Made by a program: the position numbers and the translations under genes. The notes below the pieces were generated by a model that was not told the DNA's origin, ran no database searches, and was given only the letters and a program-made list of their open reading frames with translations. 64,000 nucleotides of DNA. Source: Marisa cornuarietis. Taxonomy: Eukaryota; Mollusca; Gastropoda; Architaenioglossa; Ampullariidae. Of this stretch, positions 35,266 through 48,045 are shown piece by piece; the first letter of the stretch is position 1, and each line of letters starts with the position of its first letter. The stretch spans positions 3,880,001 through 3,944,000 of the forward strand of contig SMMW01000046.1 in NCBI GenBank assembly GCA_004794655.1. The letters are read 5' to 3'.

Positions 35266-36309
35266 TCAGAAGTGGAGGTCCTCCTCCAAGTTCAGGCGCA
35301 GCTTGAGGTTGAAGAAATGCGATAGTCTGCGCACCATCGAACGTTTGCGGCTTTCCACGTCACTCTGCACGCGCTCACGCACGGCCTGCGGCATGCACAT
35401 GCGCTCGGGGTCGGCGAGGGCATCACGCCGGGTCACCCAGCGGTCGTATGCTGGACGTAGGATACCCCCCGGACCACATACCCAGACCGGGCACGCATCG
35501 TCCACGTTCTCGCCAGCGCCTTCTGACGCCATGTTATGACGTAAGCCGAACTTGATCCCCACCTTGTCCCACAACTGTTGCCCACTTTCTTTCTTACGCC
35601 AGGCATCCTTTGTCACGTGATCAGACTTCGTTCCGTCGGTGGTGCAGCTGGCATCGGCGTACGGTTCGTGCACGACTTCTTCTGGTTCCTTGGGTTTCAC
35701 ATGAATCAGCGTTGGGATACAAGTCTGGGTGGCGGTGAGGTAAGGTTGCTTCGTGGGTATGTGCTGGAAAGCATTTTCAGGGTCCTGCAGGGAGAACTCC
35801 CTTTGGGTGAACGATCTCACACAGGTGCAGACTCTTTCACGTGCAGTACTTTCGCCAACGTTTGAACGACCCGTCTCTTGACAAGAGATTTTAGGCAAGC
35901 TCTCTGTCTTGGAAAGGAATCTTTTATTCGTGTATCTTGAAAATTTTGCATTGAGATATCCGTCTGTTTCAGAAATGGAAGAACAGATGAGTGTTCCTTT
36001 ATGTAGGCATCTTCTGTTGTCCTTTTTAAAGCTCATGACACTGATACTGACGGTTGAGCTGTTGGAGCTTATCTTGAGGATGTCTTCAGTTTGGGCAGCC
36101 ATGATGTAACTCTTGAAACATCGGCCATTGCGGTAAAATCTGTGCTGCAAATCCACCGGAAGATGGGAACAATTTACTTCTGCTATGTGACCCGAATCAT
36201 CGTCCTCCACTTCCGTTAGCAGTAACAGCGACGTCTGGTGCCCAGAAGCCCCTGGATCAGGCAAACCGTGCACATGTTGTCCTTGCGTAGATAAAGACGT
36301 TGGTTTCAT
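35266..36309 (-). CDS. Uncharacterised 347-aa protein, single-exon ORF
   Basis: This is the longest unexplained ORF in the window. The ATG is at 36309, with an in-frame TGA 24 bp before it. I do not recognise the protein. There is no signal peptide or membrane segment. The N-terminal half is Ser/Thr-rich and looks disordered. The C-terminal third is charged and looks folded: it has ACPVWVCGPGGILRPAYDRW near residues 275-294, then CMPQAVRERVQSDVESRKRS and MVRRLSHFFNLKLRLNLEED to the end. The base composition of that third is much more GC-rich than the flanks, and the shadow frames are short, both favouring real coding. It could instead be the last exon of a larger gene or a repeat-derived ORF. 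Confidence 0.6.
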   Translation of the reverse strand: MKPTSLSTQGQHVHGLPDPGASGHQTSLLLLTEVEDDDSGHIAEVNCSHLPVDLQHRFYRNGRCFKSYIMAAQTEDILKISSNSSTVSISVMSFKKDNRRCLHKGTLICSSISETDGYLNAKFSRYTNKRFLSKTESLPKISCQETGRSNVGESTARERVCTCVRSFTQREFSLQDPENAFQHIPTKQPYLTATQTCIPTLIHVKPKEPEEVVHEPYADASCTTDGTKSDHVTKDAWRKKESGQQLWDKVGIKFGLRHNMASEGAGENVDDACPVWVCGPGGILRPAYDRWVTRRDALADPERMCMPQAVRERVQSDVESRKRSMVRRLSHFFNLKLRLNLEEDLHF

Positions 36310-36852
36310 GGAGAAAGAAGAAACATTTCCTCACAATCGTGTAAAAGAACAAGAGAGAATCAACACAAATAAAACCTCCTCTCATCTGGTTCTGCACAGC
36401 GAAAGTCAAGATCGCAGCATTACCGATAAGATGAAGTGTCTTGAAGTGTCCAGAAGCCGGGGGCAAAACCGTGGGTAGATTGCTCTCTGCTCCGAATAGC
36501 CAGCGCCTGGCAGAAAAACGTTTCCATGCAAACGTAACCCGTGAGGTTCTCGTCAGGTGGTTAGGTTCTCAAGGTTACTTTGCAAAGCTGTGGCTCGATG
36601 TGAGTTTAGCAAAACAGGCTGAAGAAAAGACAGGAAAATGAAGATGCATTGAAAGTGCTTGAGGAACGGACAAAAAGCTCGATGCAGAACGACAGCAAGA
36701 GTGTTTAAAAACAAAGAAGAAGAGCAGCGACGGTTGAACGAGAGAAAAAAGAGAAAAAAGGAAAAGGAAAAAAATCAAATCAATTATGTACCAACACTAG
36801 GAATTTCAAATTATAATAGGCTGTTTATTTCTCTCGTCTATCATAAAAAATA

Positions 36853-38870
36853 ATTAGCGTCAGCAAACTTCTCCTTTTTCTAAAACTGATACTTAAAGAT
36901 TTTTCAGTACCTTATTGGACAGTTGGAGATCGTTTCATGCGTTGTATTATCTTCACATCTGAACATCACAGAGCCACCGCTGACCAGGAAACAAAGTCCA
37001 CGACCCTGAGAGTTAGAAATATACCGTACAGTTACGTCTGTTTCTTCCATCTCACCTTCTGCTTATACATTGTTATCAGTTTAAGGTGCGCCTGTTACTG
37101 AGGTTGACAACAAACTGTGTAAATTAATTGCTTTGTTATCAGACGACGAGTAGAAAGTAAAGATCCCCAGTTGCAAGATTATTTCATGACACTATACAAA
37201 ACTAAGAAACAACGAAACAAAGAACGAAAAAAATAAGAAGAAAATATACAAACACCAAAGTCGGCAAGCAAACGAGTAAAGAAAGGCAAAACATAATCCA
37301 TTTACCAGAAACTACAAACCAAGCGCTGAAGAAAGTCTCTGTAAAGGCTCTCTTGGTTATTTTAAATGTCACAATTCTAAACACGAGTAAAGCTTTTAAT
37401 CACGCTGGATTCTCTCACGACATAGAATTGATTAAAGCGTCTGTCTGCATCCTACACTGTGATTAACCATTTTAAAATTAATTTAACAATGTACCTTTTT
37501 TGTAATAATCGTGATAATAAAACACAAACGCCTTGAGTCAACAACTGTTTCAAGGTTGTGGTTACCTGTCAGGTGGGAAAGAGTTGCTACTCAGCTATTT
37601 TGCTGTAACAGGGCAGACACAGAATATGTCGACGTTCCGCAAAGTGTGGAGAGGAGGAAATGGGGGGCTCGGCTTTTTGTACAGGCAAAGAATCGATCAT
37701 TTTCTGACGCATGTCCCGAGGAGGAACACGTGGCCAGAAACGCGGGCGGAAGCTCAGCGTTACACCAACTGGAAACAATCTAGTGGAGGATGTGAGAAAG
37801 ATGTCAGACTACTGAAAGACAGAAGCAATATCTTTGCTGACTATAGGACATACAGTGTATAAGGAGTATCTTAGTCAGCAATGGAATAGTAGGACATGAC
37901 GAGTACATTAGCAGACTGTAGGACCTGAGGCATGTTTTAACTATCTAAAGAACAAGAAGAATATCTTAGTCAAAAATAGAATGTGTCGAATTTAGAGAAG
38001 TTTAAATATAGTATAGGGCATGAAGAATTTCTTACTTTGCTGCTAGCATACAGGAAATGCCGAATTAGCAAACTGTTAGACAAATGCTGGTATTACTATA
38101 TACAGCATGAAGAATGTCTTTGCCAGATGCTAGTACACCAACAGCAAATATCTTAGTCAACTAACTGTGGGGATGGACTTCAAAGAATAAGCCCTTTTCA
38201 AAATCACTCCCACATTTTATTTGCCAGGGTGATTTAAGTGTAAAGTGACCAACTGCCTAAAACAAAGAAAGAAAAATTCTTCCAAGATTAACAAATGCTG
38301 ACCATACCAGCAGCCACACGCACGAGCTGTCACATGAGCAACCAACCCCACCCTCCTAACCACCCACCCCAAACCCGTTAATTCTTTGGACGCGGTTCAG
38401 ACAGCCCTGATGATCAAAGCCTTTCAGACTCGCCGAACTCTCGCAAGATGACAGGCTTACAGTCCGCCTCCGAGACCAGCATTCATCTCATCGAGTGCTC
38501 AATCAATCAATGTCTCATTTTGAGGTAACGAAGCTGCAGCATTAATTGATATCATTTTCCTCTAAATTTAGCCTGGGTGACATTTCCTTAAAAATTATTA
38601 AGTTAATAGAAATTATTTGAGTGGGGAGAACTATATATTTATGGAAGCGGAGCAGCGTTTTGATGATATTTTGCGGACTGTGTTTCTTTTGCTTCTGATG
38701 CTAATGTTTGTGTTTCTCCCTTAGATTTTTTTCTCTCCTTATATTGTTACTACTACTGTGACCTACTTTAAGAATCCGTTTTGCTGGGACTATGACGGTG
38801 ATGAAGACCATAACGACGGCAATGATGTTTTTGTCTCCTCACCATCATTATAGTAATTGTACCCAGTGAT
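36853..38870. other. Intergenic; loosely repeated segment
   Basis: No supported gene. From about 37820 to 38165 a motif like GAATATCTTAGTCA recurs irregularly (37866, 37962, 38149), suggesting a decayed tandem repeat. Confidence 0.35.
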
Positions 38871-38877
38871 TGCAATC

Positions 38878-39011
38878 GCGTAGGAAGCAGGGGGCAAGGG
38901 GGGCAGCGCCCCCTCAAAAAAGATACCAAATAGGCAAGAATGTGAACGTCGTTCACTGTCAGCATGTATTTTGGCCCCGCCTCTCCCCCAAAGTCGAGCA
39001 TCTTCCTACGC
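38878..39011. mobile_element. Small MITE-like element
   Basis: GCGTAGGAAG at 38878-38887 faces CTTCCTACGC at 39002-39011, giving a 134-bp element with 10-bp perfect inverted ends and an internal GGGGGCAGCGCCCCC palindrome. No clear target duplication. Too short to encode a protein. Confidence 0.5.
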
Positions 39012-39673
39012 CAATGTGGTGGTGGTGGTGGACGAATAGTGGTAGCAGTAGCACATGTATAACAATCTCTAACATACATTACTAACCTATTCGGACAAGG
39101 AAAAATCGAATATCTCGTTTTACTCAGTGATTGTCGTTTTTTTCTAAATAATACTTTAATCTTCGCAACAATAAGCGTGCAGGAGCCGCAAAACGTCATG
39201 GAGACAAAAAAAAAAAAAAAAAAGCCTTGGAAAATATCACTCTCTCATTCGGTATGAAATTAAAATTTTACATTAAGCAACAATCTACTAGGAAGTAGTG
39301 CGTTGGTTCAAAAATTAGTAATCGAGATTTGTTGTATCAAGATGATACGTTTAGTAGCAATAGTGGCTGGTGTAGGTGGTGGTTGCCATGGCGACCATTG
39401 CCGCCAAGCAGTACCTTTTTGGAGGCAAACTCTTCTCACAGAGATTTTCTGTTTCTCTGACATTTTAATGTTATTCTTCCTCAGCACTTGTCAATGCCTG
39501 CGTGTCTGCCTTGCTGTTTACTCTGCAATGCAAACAGTGAAAGGAGCCTTTGGGTGGTTTTCTTGTTTCTTGGCAATGTTTCTTCCTTTGACTCCAATCG
39601 GGAAATACCCCGGCTGTGGTTTTAGAGTCTTTGTTGAATCTGGTCCCGCGTTTTGCTCATCGATGTTGGCTAC

Positions 39674-39960
39674 ATCCAGCCACCCATCCAACCACACATT
39701 CACCAGTCCATCCTAAGTCATTAATTAACCTATCCATCCAGATATTCAAGCATTATTATCAATCTACCATCTATCATCTCACACATCCACAAATTATTCC
39801 TATCCGTACTTTCACACACTCACAAACGCAGACTCACCCTTCCATCCATCTATTCATCCATCCGTTCTCCTATACCTACATTCATCCCACTAATCCACTA
39901 GACTTTCGTGCGTCCCCTGATCCATCCACACATCAGTCCACAAACTCATCCACTCCTCCG
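39674..39960. repeat. CCAT/ATCC-rich imperfect tandem repeat
   Basis: Irregular tetranucleotide repeats (CATCCA, CACACAT, CCATCCAT) run through this stretch. They create the Pro/His/Thr-rich ORF at 39616-40038, which I do not regard as a gene. Confidence 0.75.
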
Positions 39961-40167
39961 ACAGGGTCTTTTTATGACTCACAGAAGGATCATGCGTACT
40001 CGACATTGCACTCATATAAATGTCATCTTGGCGCCTGACCACTTTTATTATTGTTTACCTGGCCATAAGAATTTACACCATATTAATGTTTCACCTTCAC
40101 AAATAAAGGAAATACGACGGTTTTGAAGGTCTTTGCTGTAGCAGACGCGAAATTTCACTATTCTATA

Positions 40168-40170
<3 letters not shown>

Positions 40171-40230
<60 letters not shown>
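40171..40230. repeat. (CA)n microsatellite
   Basis: 30 CA units without interruption. Confidence 0.95.
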
Positions 40231-40231
<1 letters not shown>

Positions 40232-40299
40232 CTTAAGATTAAGCAAACATACATCAAGCAAGAGAATAAAGCTTAAACATTAAGGAGTTGGAGGGAGGG

Positions 40300-42120
40300 G
40301 GTAGCTCTACTGGCATGTCCACGAGAATGGGTATTTAAATTGATTGTGGTGTTTACTTTTTCTTCCATGACTAGGACTGACCGGGTTGAGGAGAGCAAAG
40401 CAAGCTGTCTTTGCACGATCAATGGTGCACAGGCACATTTGAGATATTAAAAAGCAGACGTGTACGCCTGGTCCACCGGCACTTATAGGCCACCTGACGT
40501 GAAAGTTGATTTCCAACGGTCACGGAACTGTCCCTGGCACGCAGTGCAGTCAGACGCACGCAGCAACGGCTGGTCCTGCAGACAATCAGCTGATGGCAGC
40601 TGTTGATGATGTTCCTGTCATTTTCATGAGACTTTCTTCTCACTTTCATGTCACTCTCATTTTTACTTTCATGTAGCTTTCATGGCCCAGATTCCCATTT
40701 ACCTGCGACTTCATCAAGTGTTGGATCCAAATGAGAGAGCTGATGAATGTCAAGCGTTTAAGTATGCACAAGCGAAACTGTTCGGGCTCTTAATTACTGT
40801 AAGACTGGGTGTAGAATTAATTTTTGATAGATTCATACACTGGTAGAAGTAGATATTACTAATCTAGGCTGTAAGTGGTAAGTTTTAGGGACTGTAAGTT
40901 GATTTACTCTTATAACAAGTCGTTTCTGCATGAATAAATATAGCTGTATAGGGCTGACTGCTGCAAAGTCCTTGGACAGACGACAATTTTATCAATACAG
41001 CTATAATCCCCTTTTTTGTGATCAGATTTATATCGTTATGACCGCGACGACTGGGCATTGGAAGTAGTTTTCAACAGAACTGTAAGTTGACACTCGAGCA
41101 GTCGATGTTTATAAAGTTATAACCGAGTCCAGTTGATATTTTCTAGCGGCAGGAATAATGGGAGGTGTAACAAAATCACATTGCACGAATGCGCAGCGCG
41201 TACACTTGCAGAAACCTCTTCCTCTTCCAATGATTAATGCATTGGACATGTCATCAGATCCAGACTTTGATTGTGCAGCCATTCGGTCACTGCGAACGAT
41301 ACTGGAATCGGTTACCCGAAGTGGTATTAGCTAGAAAGGACCTTGAAAAGTTATTTAATCTATTGTAAGACTTGCTGATGTAATGAGTCAAATTCTTGCC
41401 ATGGACGGTGATGGACCTCAGTCACGGAAACCTTTGCCCAACAGTTTCGACATTTTCCCTCTATCTCAACATTCCAATCTCACTTAAAAGCCTAACTGTT
41501 TGATAAATGTTGTACATGGTTGAATCTGTGCGCGTAGTATCTGTAAAACAAGCCTCCTCTTCTTCTTCGTCTTCTTCCTCCTCCTCCTCCTCCTCACATT
41601 ACTGAACAGTGCATATTATTTTCTATTGTTTCTTCCTGTTGTTCTTCCTTTACTTTTATACACTTTTATGTCTTTTTCTTCCTTCTTTCCCTTCTTTCGA
41701 TGTGAGCTGAAACGCTCACATGGGCAGAATGCGGGACCAATAATTAGTTTTGTTTCTCCCTTCTGCCATTTTACCAGGTTCCTTCCACACCAGTTCTTGG
41801 GACAGTCCTTGAAAAGTCGGATATAATTATTATGAAAATGTTTTACCACATAAAGCTTGTGTTTCGTGCAACGGTCATAACCGATTTCTAGTGTCGGGAA
41901 ATGACCATCCTCAGTGCAAGAGCCTTAACTGCTCAACACGAATATTCTTTTGGCTGGCGATCGAAGGAAGGACAGGTGAACTCCTAGCTGTTGACGCCCA
42001 CTCACTTCATAGATATCAAGGATGCAAGACACTCAGTTTTAGCACTTTTCTCTCTTTCTCTCTTTTGCTTACAGTGGAGGTTACCTTAATTGATTGTATG
42101 CAGGTTATGTTTTATCTCTT
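40300..42120. other. Intergenic, no supported gene
   Basis: Holds a TCT/CCT-rich run at 41562-41595. Short open stretches, for example LPLPMINALDMSSDPDFDCA near 41215, have no family I can name. Confidence 0.35.
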
Positions 42121-42132
42121 TCTCTTTCTCTT

Positions 42133-42492
<360 letters not shown>

Positions 42493-42559
42493 TCTCAGCT
42501 ACAATCCAGTAGGACCAGAACTTCATTACGAATTCGGTGCAATTGCCAACATGCGTAAT

Positions 42560-44125
42560 TGTTTGTCGATCAAGGGTCGCAAGTGCGACTATAGTTTGTG
42601 AATGCGGTGCTTAAAGTATTTTTATCAATCACGAACACGCAGGGCCGCTGAAAGCCAGCACGGTCCCAGACGACCATTCCGGGCCTCTTGCAATAACCAT
42701 TAGCTGCAGTCGTTAATTATTTATGCAGCCTTTGACAAGAGACTAACAAACTAATATTGCCTATCTACAGTACTGCTATTATAAATCATTCTCTTTAAAT
42801 TAAGACTGTAAACATATGTAAATATTGATGTCAGTGTTACTTTAAAAAAAAAAATTCTTTATGTGTATATAAAGCAATCAGCAAAATATTTTACCTGACC
42901 ATTAGCAGAAGGATAAATGTTGTTTTCCTGTAAAGATATTCGCGTTCGTTGTTTCTTGGAGCAAGCTGTATTCTTTCTTACATGCATTTCACTGATGCGG
43001 CCGTTGGAAAATGCACAAAAAAGAAACTGTTGTCTTGTAAATTTATCCACCAGTTTTTCATATGATGCAGTGGTACAACTTTGATATGGGGTAAGACGTG
43101 ACAGCCATAACAAAAAATTAGATGCAATCCTCGGTAAAAGAAAACTGACCAGGACACATTGTGCTGTTGCTAAATGTTCTCTTCGACACTCAAATGGAGT
43201 TTGTACTCATGAAGGAAATCCTAAAGATAATGAACCAAACGCCAGTGGATTAACTTTGTTCAGAGATTTATGTATATACAGGTCCGTGCTTTGTTCAAAC
43301 GTGCCATGCGAACTTCGTCTCCACATCCTACTCAAGAATTTGCTCAAAACATTTCAAAATCGATTGTTATCCAGTCACTTATACAGTACAAGCAAGTCTT
43401 GGACTTTCAGTAAAACGAAGAAATCTTATTCCTACAGCAGTGCTTACTATACAAAAGCACGAGATGTTAAAACCAACTACGACTGCTGGTAGATCAAGCA
43501 CCAGATGTGCAACATCGACAGTTTCTACACCGTCTGATCGTGTGACAGTCACAAACACTCAAACACAACATCATCAGTCGTATCTTTATCCAGCAAAATG
43601 CTCAAAACAGCTGACAGTGTGAGGGCACCATTGATGTGCGTGATCGAAACAGCTAAAAGAAAAGGAGGGATAAAAGAATTGAGTGTGATAACCATACGGA
43701 AACACGTACAAGTATCAGTAAGTAAACAGAAAATTTTGCATGCAGCTAAATAAAAGAACAAATAAGTTTTTACCTCAATAAACATGTTTCAAACTATCAT
43801 TATATTTTTAATTGTACAAAAATTCTTATCAGCAGTCAGTTTTAACTGTTGTTGCCCATTAAATTTACCAGTCTGCTGAAGGAATTCAGTTTGGACCATT
43901 TAATTATTTTTTAACTTCTTTCGAAGCTTTTAAATAAAGTTCCAATCTGTAGGGCTGTATTACAAATTCAGCTGTTTCATTTTTTTAAGCACGAAAAAAA
44001 ATCGCTTCTTGAACACGACAAGCTGAGCGATGTTTCTTCATTTGACTTGAAGAGATGCACACTCGCTGTTACAAATACTTCGATCACGTAAGAAAACCTT
44101 CAGAGTAAATGTTTCCCGCCTTCCT
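42560..44125. other. Intergenic, no supported gene
   Basis: A few short ORFs (for example 43256-43622, +) share no recognisable domain, and no splice model links them. I see no repeat with defined ends. Confidence 0.35.
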
Positions 44126-44132
44126 AGTTGCA

Positions 44133-45180
44133 GGCCGAGGTTCTAGTGGGCGTTTTTTTTAAATGGTTTCGTCCGTGGGAGGGAAGGTAGGTAAGAGTAC
44201 ACGTGGTGCTGACAACTAGCGGTCAGTTGCCCCCAATTACTACATCGACAGGTGGGCGGAGAAAAGGTACACAAACACCGCCGACTGCCCCAGCACTAAA
44301 ACGTCTTTCTCAGCCGACTAGTACTTACTATAGGGTCTGAGAAATGTAAGGCGAAACGGCTTCCATCTGAACATACTCTCATGGTTACGACTGACAATTG
44401 AATGTATTCACCATAAATAAAGAGAAAGAAAAATAAAGATGAGAGGGATGAATAGCGGAAATAACACAAAGATAAAGACAACTGGATTTAAAAACAATTG
44501 ATGTTTATTGCTTTCGTCTCTTTATCTTTCTCTACATCTCTATATCTTTCTTAACTCATAAGCGGGGATAACAATATTTAACATTTCAATGTTCGTACTT
44601 TTACAAATAGGCAACAATTCACGCCTGTAACACAGTGCCCATCTACAAAAGCGGCTCCACTGTCCTTTTTTTCGATTATCTAGCCCGACAATTAGTGCCA
44701 AGTGGAGGGCATCGGTGCTTGCTTCTTCCCGGGTCGACAAAACAGAACTGGACGATCAAAAGGGTTAGAGCCCTAAACGACCTGTGGGATTTATGACCCT
44801 TCCTCAAGTCGGCATCAGGTACTAGTCTCCTCCCTAACTTCTTTGTTCTCCCCACCCCAACACAAGTGGGCCTCACACAGCCGGAGCCTGACTTTGGGTA
44901 AAACCATCTTTCCCTGCCGACATTGACAACGATTGCCCTACCGCCGCCAACGTACCTGCCCTCAATTACTCCCTTCCACTAAATAACAAGGCGAGTCAAT
45001 CCAACAATAGTCCAAACCGACCGTCACGATGTTCGCTTGGGATGTGAAAGAGGATAACCGCCACTCTCCCCCCCAGGCGCTCAACTTCACACGGCGGCCG
45101 ACTCGTCCCTTCCTCACCACCCCTCCCCTCTCTCCGTCACCCAGCCGTAGGTCCTGAAACACTCCCTTCCTTTCCAACCC
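44133..45180 (+). repeat. Dispersed repeat family R1, copy 1
   Basis: Starts with GGCCGAGGTTCTAGTGGG. It shares long similar blocks with 52526-53110: AAAGGTACACAAACAC, TAGGGTCTGAGAAA, ACAACTGGATTTAAAAACAA and CTCATAAGCGGGGATAACAA. The clear match ends near 44790; the rest may be further element or unrelated. It contains several AATAAA hexamers and no ORF with a known domain. A solo LTR or a LINE 3' region are both possible. Confidence 0.7.
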
Positions 45181-45851
45181 TCATCCCAACGAAACACAAT
45201 ACCAGGAAGAAGCAGACGACACTCGGAGAGAGCTGTTTGCATCAAGCAGGCGACAACGGCTGTCTTGCAGACAACAACACTTTCAATCTTGATCTCGCTT
45301 CTTATGTAACTCAATTTAGAAAGAGTCAAACTTATGCGTCACTGACTCGTCGCTTCTCTAACACTCTTATCCACAATTGGCAACAAACCTTGCAACATGT
45401 CCTTCACTGAACTTGCACAAGGAATAAACTCCATAAAAACTATTTTACACCACTTTCTAAAAATAGCAGCAAATATGGTCATTGTACAATTTTCCGTCTC
45501 CCAGTCCAACTTGTGTCCTATAATTTGTTTTATTGTAGTACTCGAGCAGTTAAACTTACTTTTCCATTATTATAGCGGGGGCTAACTGTAAAAAGTATTG
45601 TTGGCTTATCCTGCCACCCTCATCAATATAAAATTCTGAACCCCCCTCCCTCAACCAAAGTCTAAAGCCCTCATTACACAGTTAGACTATACACGCGCAT
45701 TTCTCAAACTTTTTCTCACCAGTATGGCAATTCGCTCGAGCTTCGGCTGAAAGGAAATAAAATCAAATATTCGATAGAAACTGTATGTTGCGTTAGTTCA
45801 TGACCTCCGCATTTTCATTCGACCATCTTCGACCCTGACGGAGTTACATAA

Positions 45852-46181
45852 GTACCGTAAATTTCTGTTTAGCGCACCTGTAAGTAAGCCACCCCCATTT
45901 ATTTTTGAAAAATCTCTACTTTATTCACAAATAAGCCAAACTGGTTTATAAGCTGCAAATATATATTATATATATATATATAACTTTTTCAATGACCAGG
46001 TCGATCGCCTTCAACTTGAAAGCTTCATGAAGGCTTTTCGTCTCGTTTTGGGCATGGTGAGGGTGTGTGCTTGAGCAAATGATCTGAATGATTCAATTAT
46101 ATGCGACTTTGATTTTAAAATGTGAACAGTTAACAACTGGAGACAAAAGTCTCGGCTTATAGTTTGAAATTTAGGGCATAA
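45852..46181. mobile_element. MITE-like element copy B
   Basis: The ends are TACCGTAAATTTC (45852) and GAAATTTAGGGCA (to about 46179), imperfect inverted repeats. The interior matches 20172-20392 and 20690-20726, including GTGAACAGTTAACA and a TATATA run. About 330 bp and no ORF; non-autonomous. Confidence 0.7.
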
Positions 46182-46199
46182 CTGCGTGCGACCCTCGCC

Positions 46200-48040
46200 A
46201 CCTAATCGAACCGTGCGAAGGTTACTTTAGTGAAGTGTAACCTCCAGCTAGCTGACCTTGACCCAGGCCACGCACGTGGCACCTCCGCGCGTGAAAACAA
46301 GCCTCGTTGTCACCTCGTTGTCGCAGCCCCATAAACCAAAGGAGTCTGCTAACGCGCACGTTTGCTTCAAAACCGTAGAGTTTGTATTGGAATGGATGCA
46401 CGTGCGCACGTCTTTGCGTGCACCGCGCTTACTGCGTCTCCTCCGTAGCACCCTCCATACGTGTGTCCTCCGTGTGTGTGTGTGTGTGAGTGAGAGAGAG
46501 AGAGAGAGAAAGAGAGGGAGAGGTAGTTCAACATAAAAATATTACAATCACTGGCTTATAACTGATGACTGCGAAGACGACAGTGGGTGAAGTTTGTTTT
46601 TTTTTATTATTGCTGCTCTGAGATAAACATTAGACCAAGAAACCTAGAAATATTTGGAAAAGAGAAAAGTTGAACTTTGCAATAAAAAGTAATGAAAATC
46701 GCCTTGCCCGTGCTACCCGGCAAAGCCACGATCGCGGCCCTTCGAACTAAGAGGGATTATTTAGCTAAGCATATTTCTTCGCGTGTGTATATCGTGCATA
46801 CTGTCCTACAGCCCCGACCCGACATCATGAGAGTTTGTAAAGATCAGTTCCCATGATTTGTATACACTGTGATATAGCTGTATATATTTTATTAACACGA
46901 TTTGTCTCTTTCTTTACCTTCATTTTATTTCCTTATTTCTTATAGTGCTTATTTTGCTCATGTGGATGCAAAGGGTTGCGATAGTAGTGGTACAACTTTT
47001 TTGCAAAACTCTTCATTGCACAAACGGGTCCCTTACAGCCTTGTGGTTTATTGTTTAAAATTTCAGTTAAAAAAACAGTGTTAACGTTAAACTTTTTTTG
47101 TGGATAACTGGTTCATTTTTTCTTTTTTTTTTGGGGGGGGAGAGGGGGGCGCAGTATTTGTCTTTCGCCTAAAGCCCAACACAGCCTTGCGCCGGCCCTG
47201 TGTATATGACTATGAGCACAGGATTTGCACTTGACAAATGGAATATAAACGTGGAGGTAAGAGAGCAGGAATATTGATGTTTAATGCTTTACCACTGGGC
47301 ACTGCTCAGTAACGGGCAGTAGTCACTCATAAGCTGCCTCTCACCTTTGATCGCCTGCAGTCTCTTAGAGCGAGCTACCTTTTCCCACCCTAAATCCAAA
47401 CCCCGCCTTTTAGTGGCGCTACCTCAACTGTAAGGGGGTGGATGGGGATGAAAGCGGAGTGAAGGCTTTTAGGAGTGGAGTGACCAAAACTGAAAAGGTC
47501 TTCGGGGATGGCAGGGGGTGCGCGAGACTGATGATGTTATGATACAACAGAAAAAATACATGGAGGATGATTGGACTTCGCGACAAAACGGTTGGCAAAA
47601 TCAATTTTACCTAGACCCAATGTTTATAGGTGATCTAGACATCCATATTTGTGACAAGTACTGGGCTATTGTAATGTTCAAGTGTATTAGCAGCCTCCCA
47701 TCAGTAATTAATCAGTAGAGAACAAATACTGCTGCTGAGACGCATGTGAACATCGAAATCAAAATCTATGGCAGTGCATATGATTAGTTTCAGTAAAATT
47801 ATTTTTTTCTCGTTCTTGAGATGCTTTGTATGCATCATTCCAGCTAACGGTAAGGTGGGTGTCAGTGTGAGGATGCGCAGTAGCTAACATCGTCATCAGT
47901 GTTGAGACAAATCTAATTTGAAAGCAGTTTTTTTTTTTAATCGAATGGCGTGCATGAGACTTGGACTGTTCACAACGATTTAGATTCAGTTTGCATTCTT
48001 CTAGAACCAACCATCCTCACCGCCCTCTTGCGGCGGGAAA
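46200..48040. other. Intergenic, no supported gene
   Basis: Contains a GT/GA microsatellite (46471-46515), poly-T/G runs near 47120-47145 and no supported exon. Confidence 0.35.
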
Positions 48041-48045
48041 AAATT

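Noticed and set aside
39616..40038. 140-codon Pro/Thr/His-rich ORF
   Set aside because: It follows imperfect CCAT/ATCC tandem repeats; no conserved domain or codon structure.
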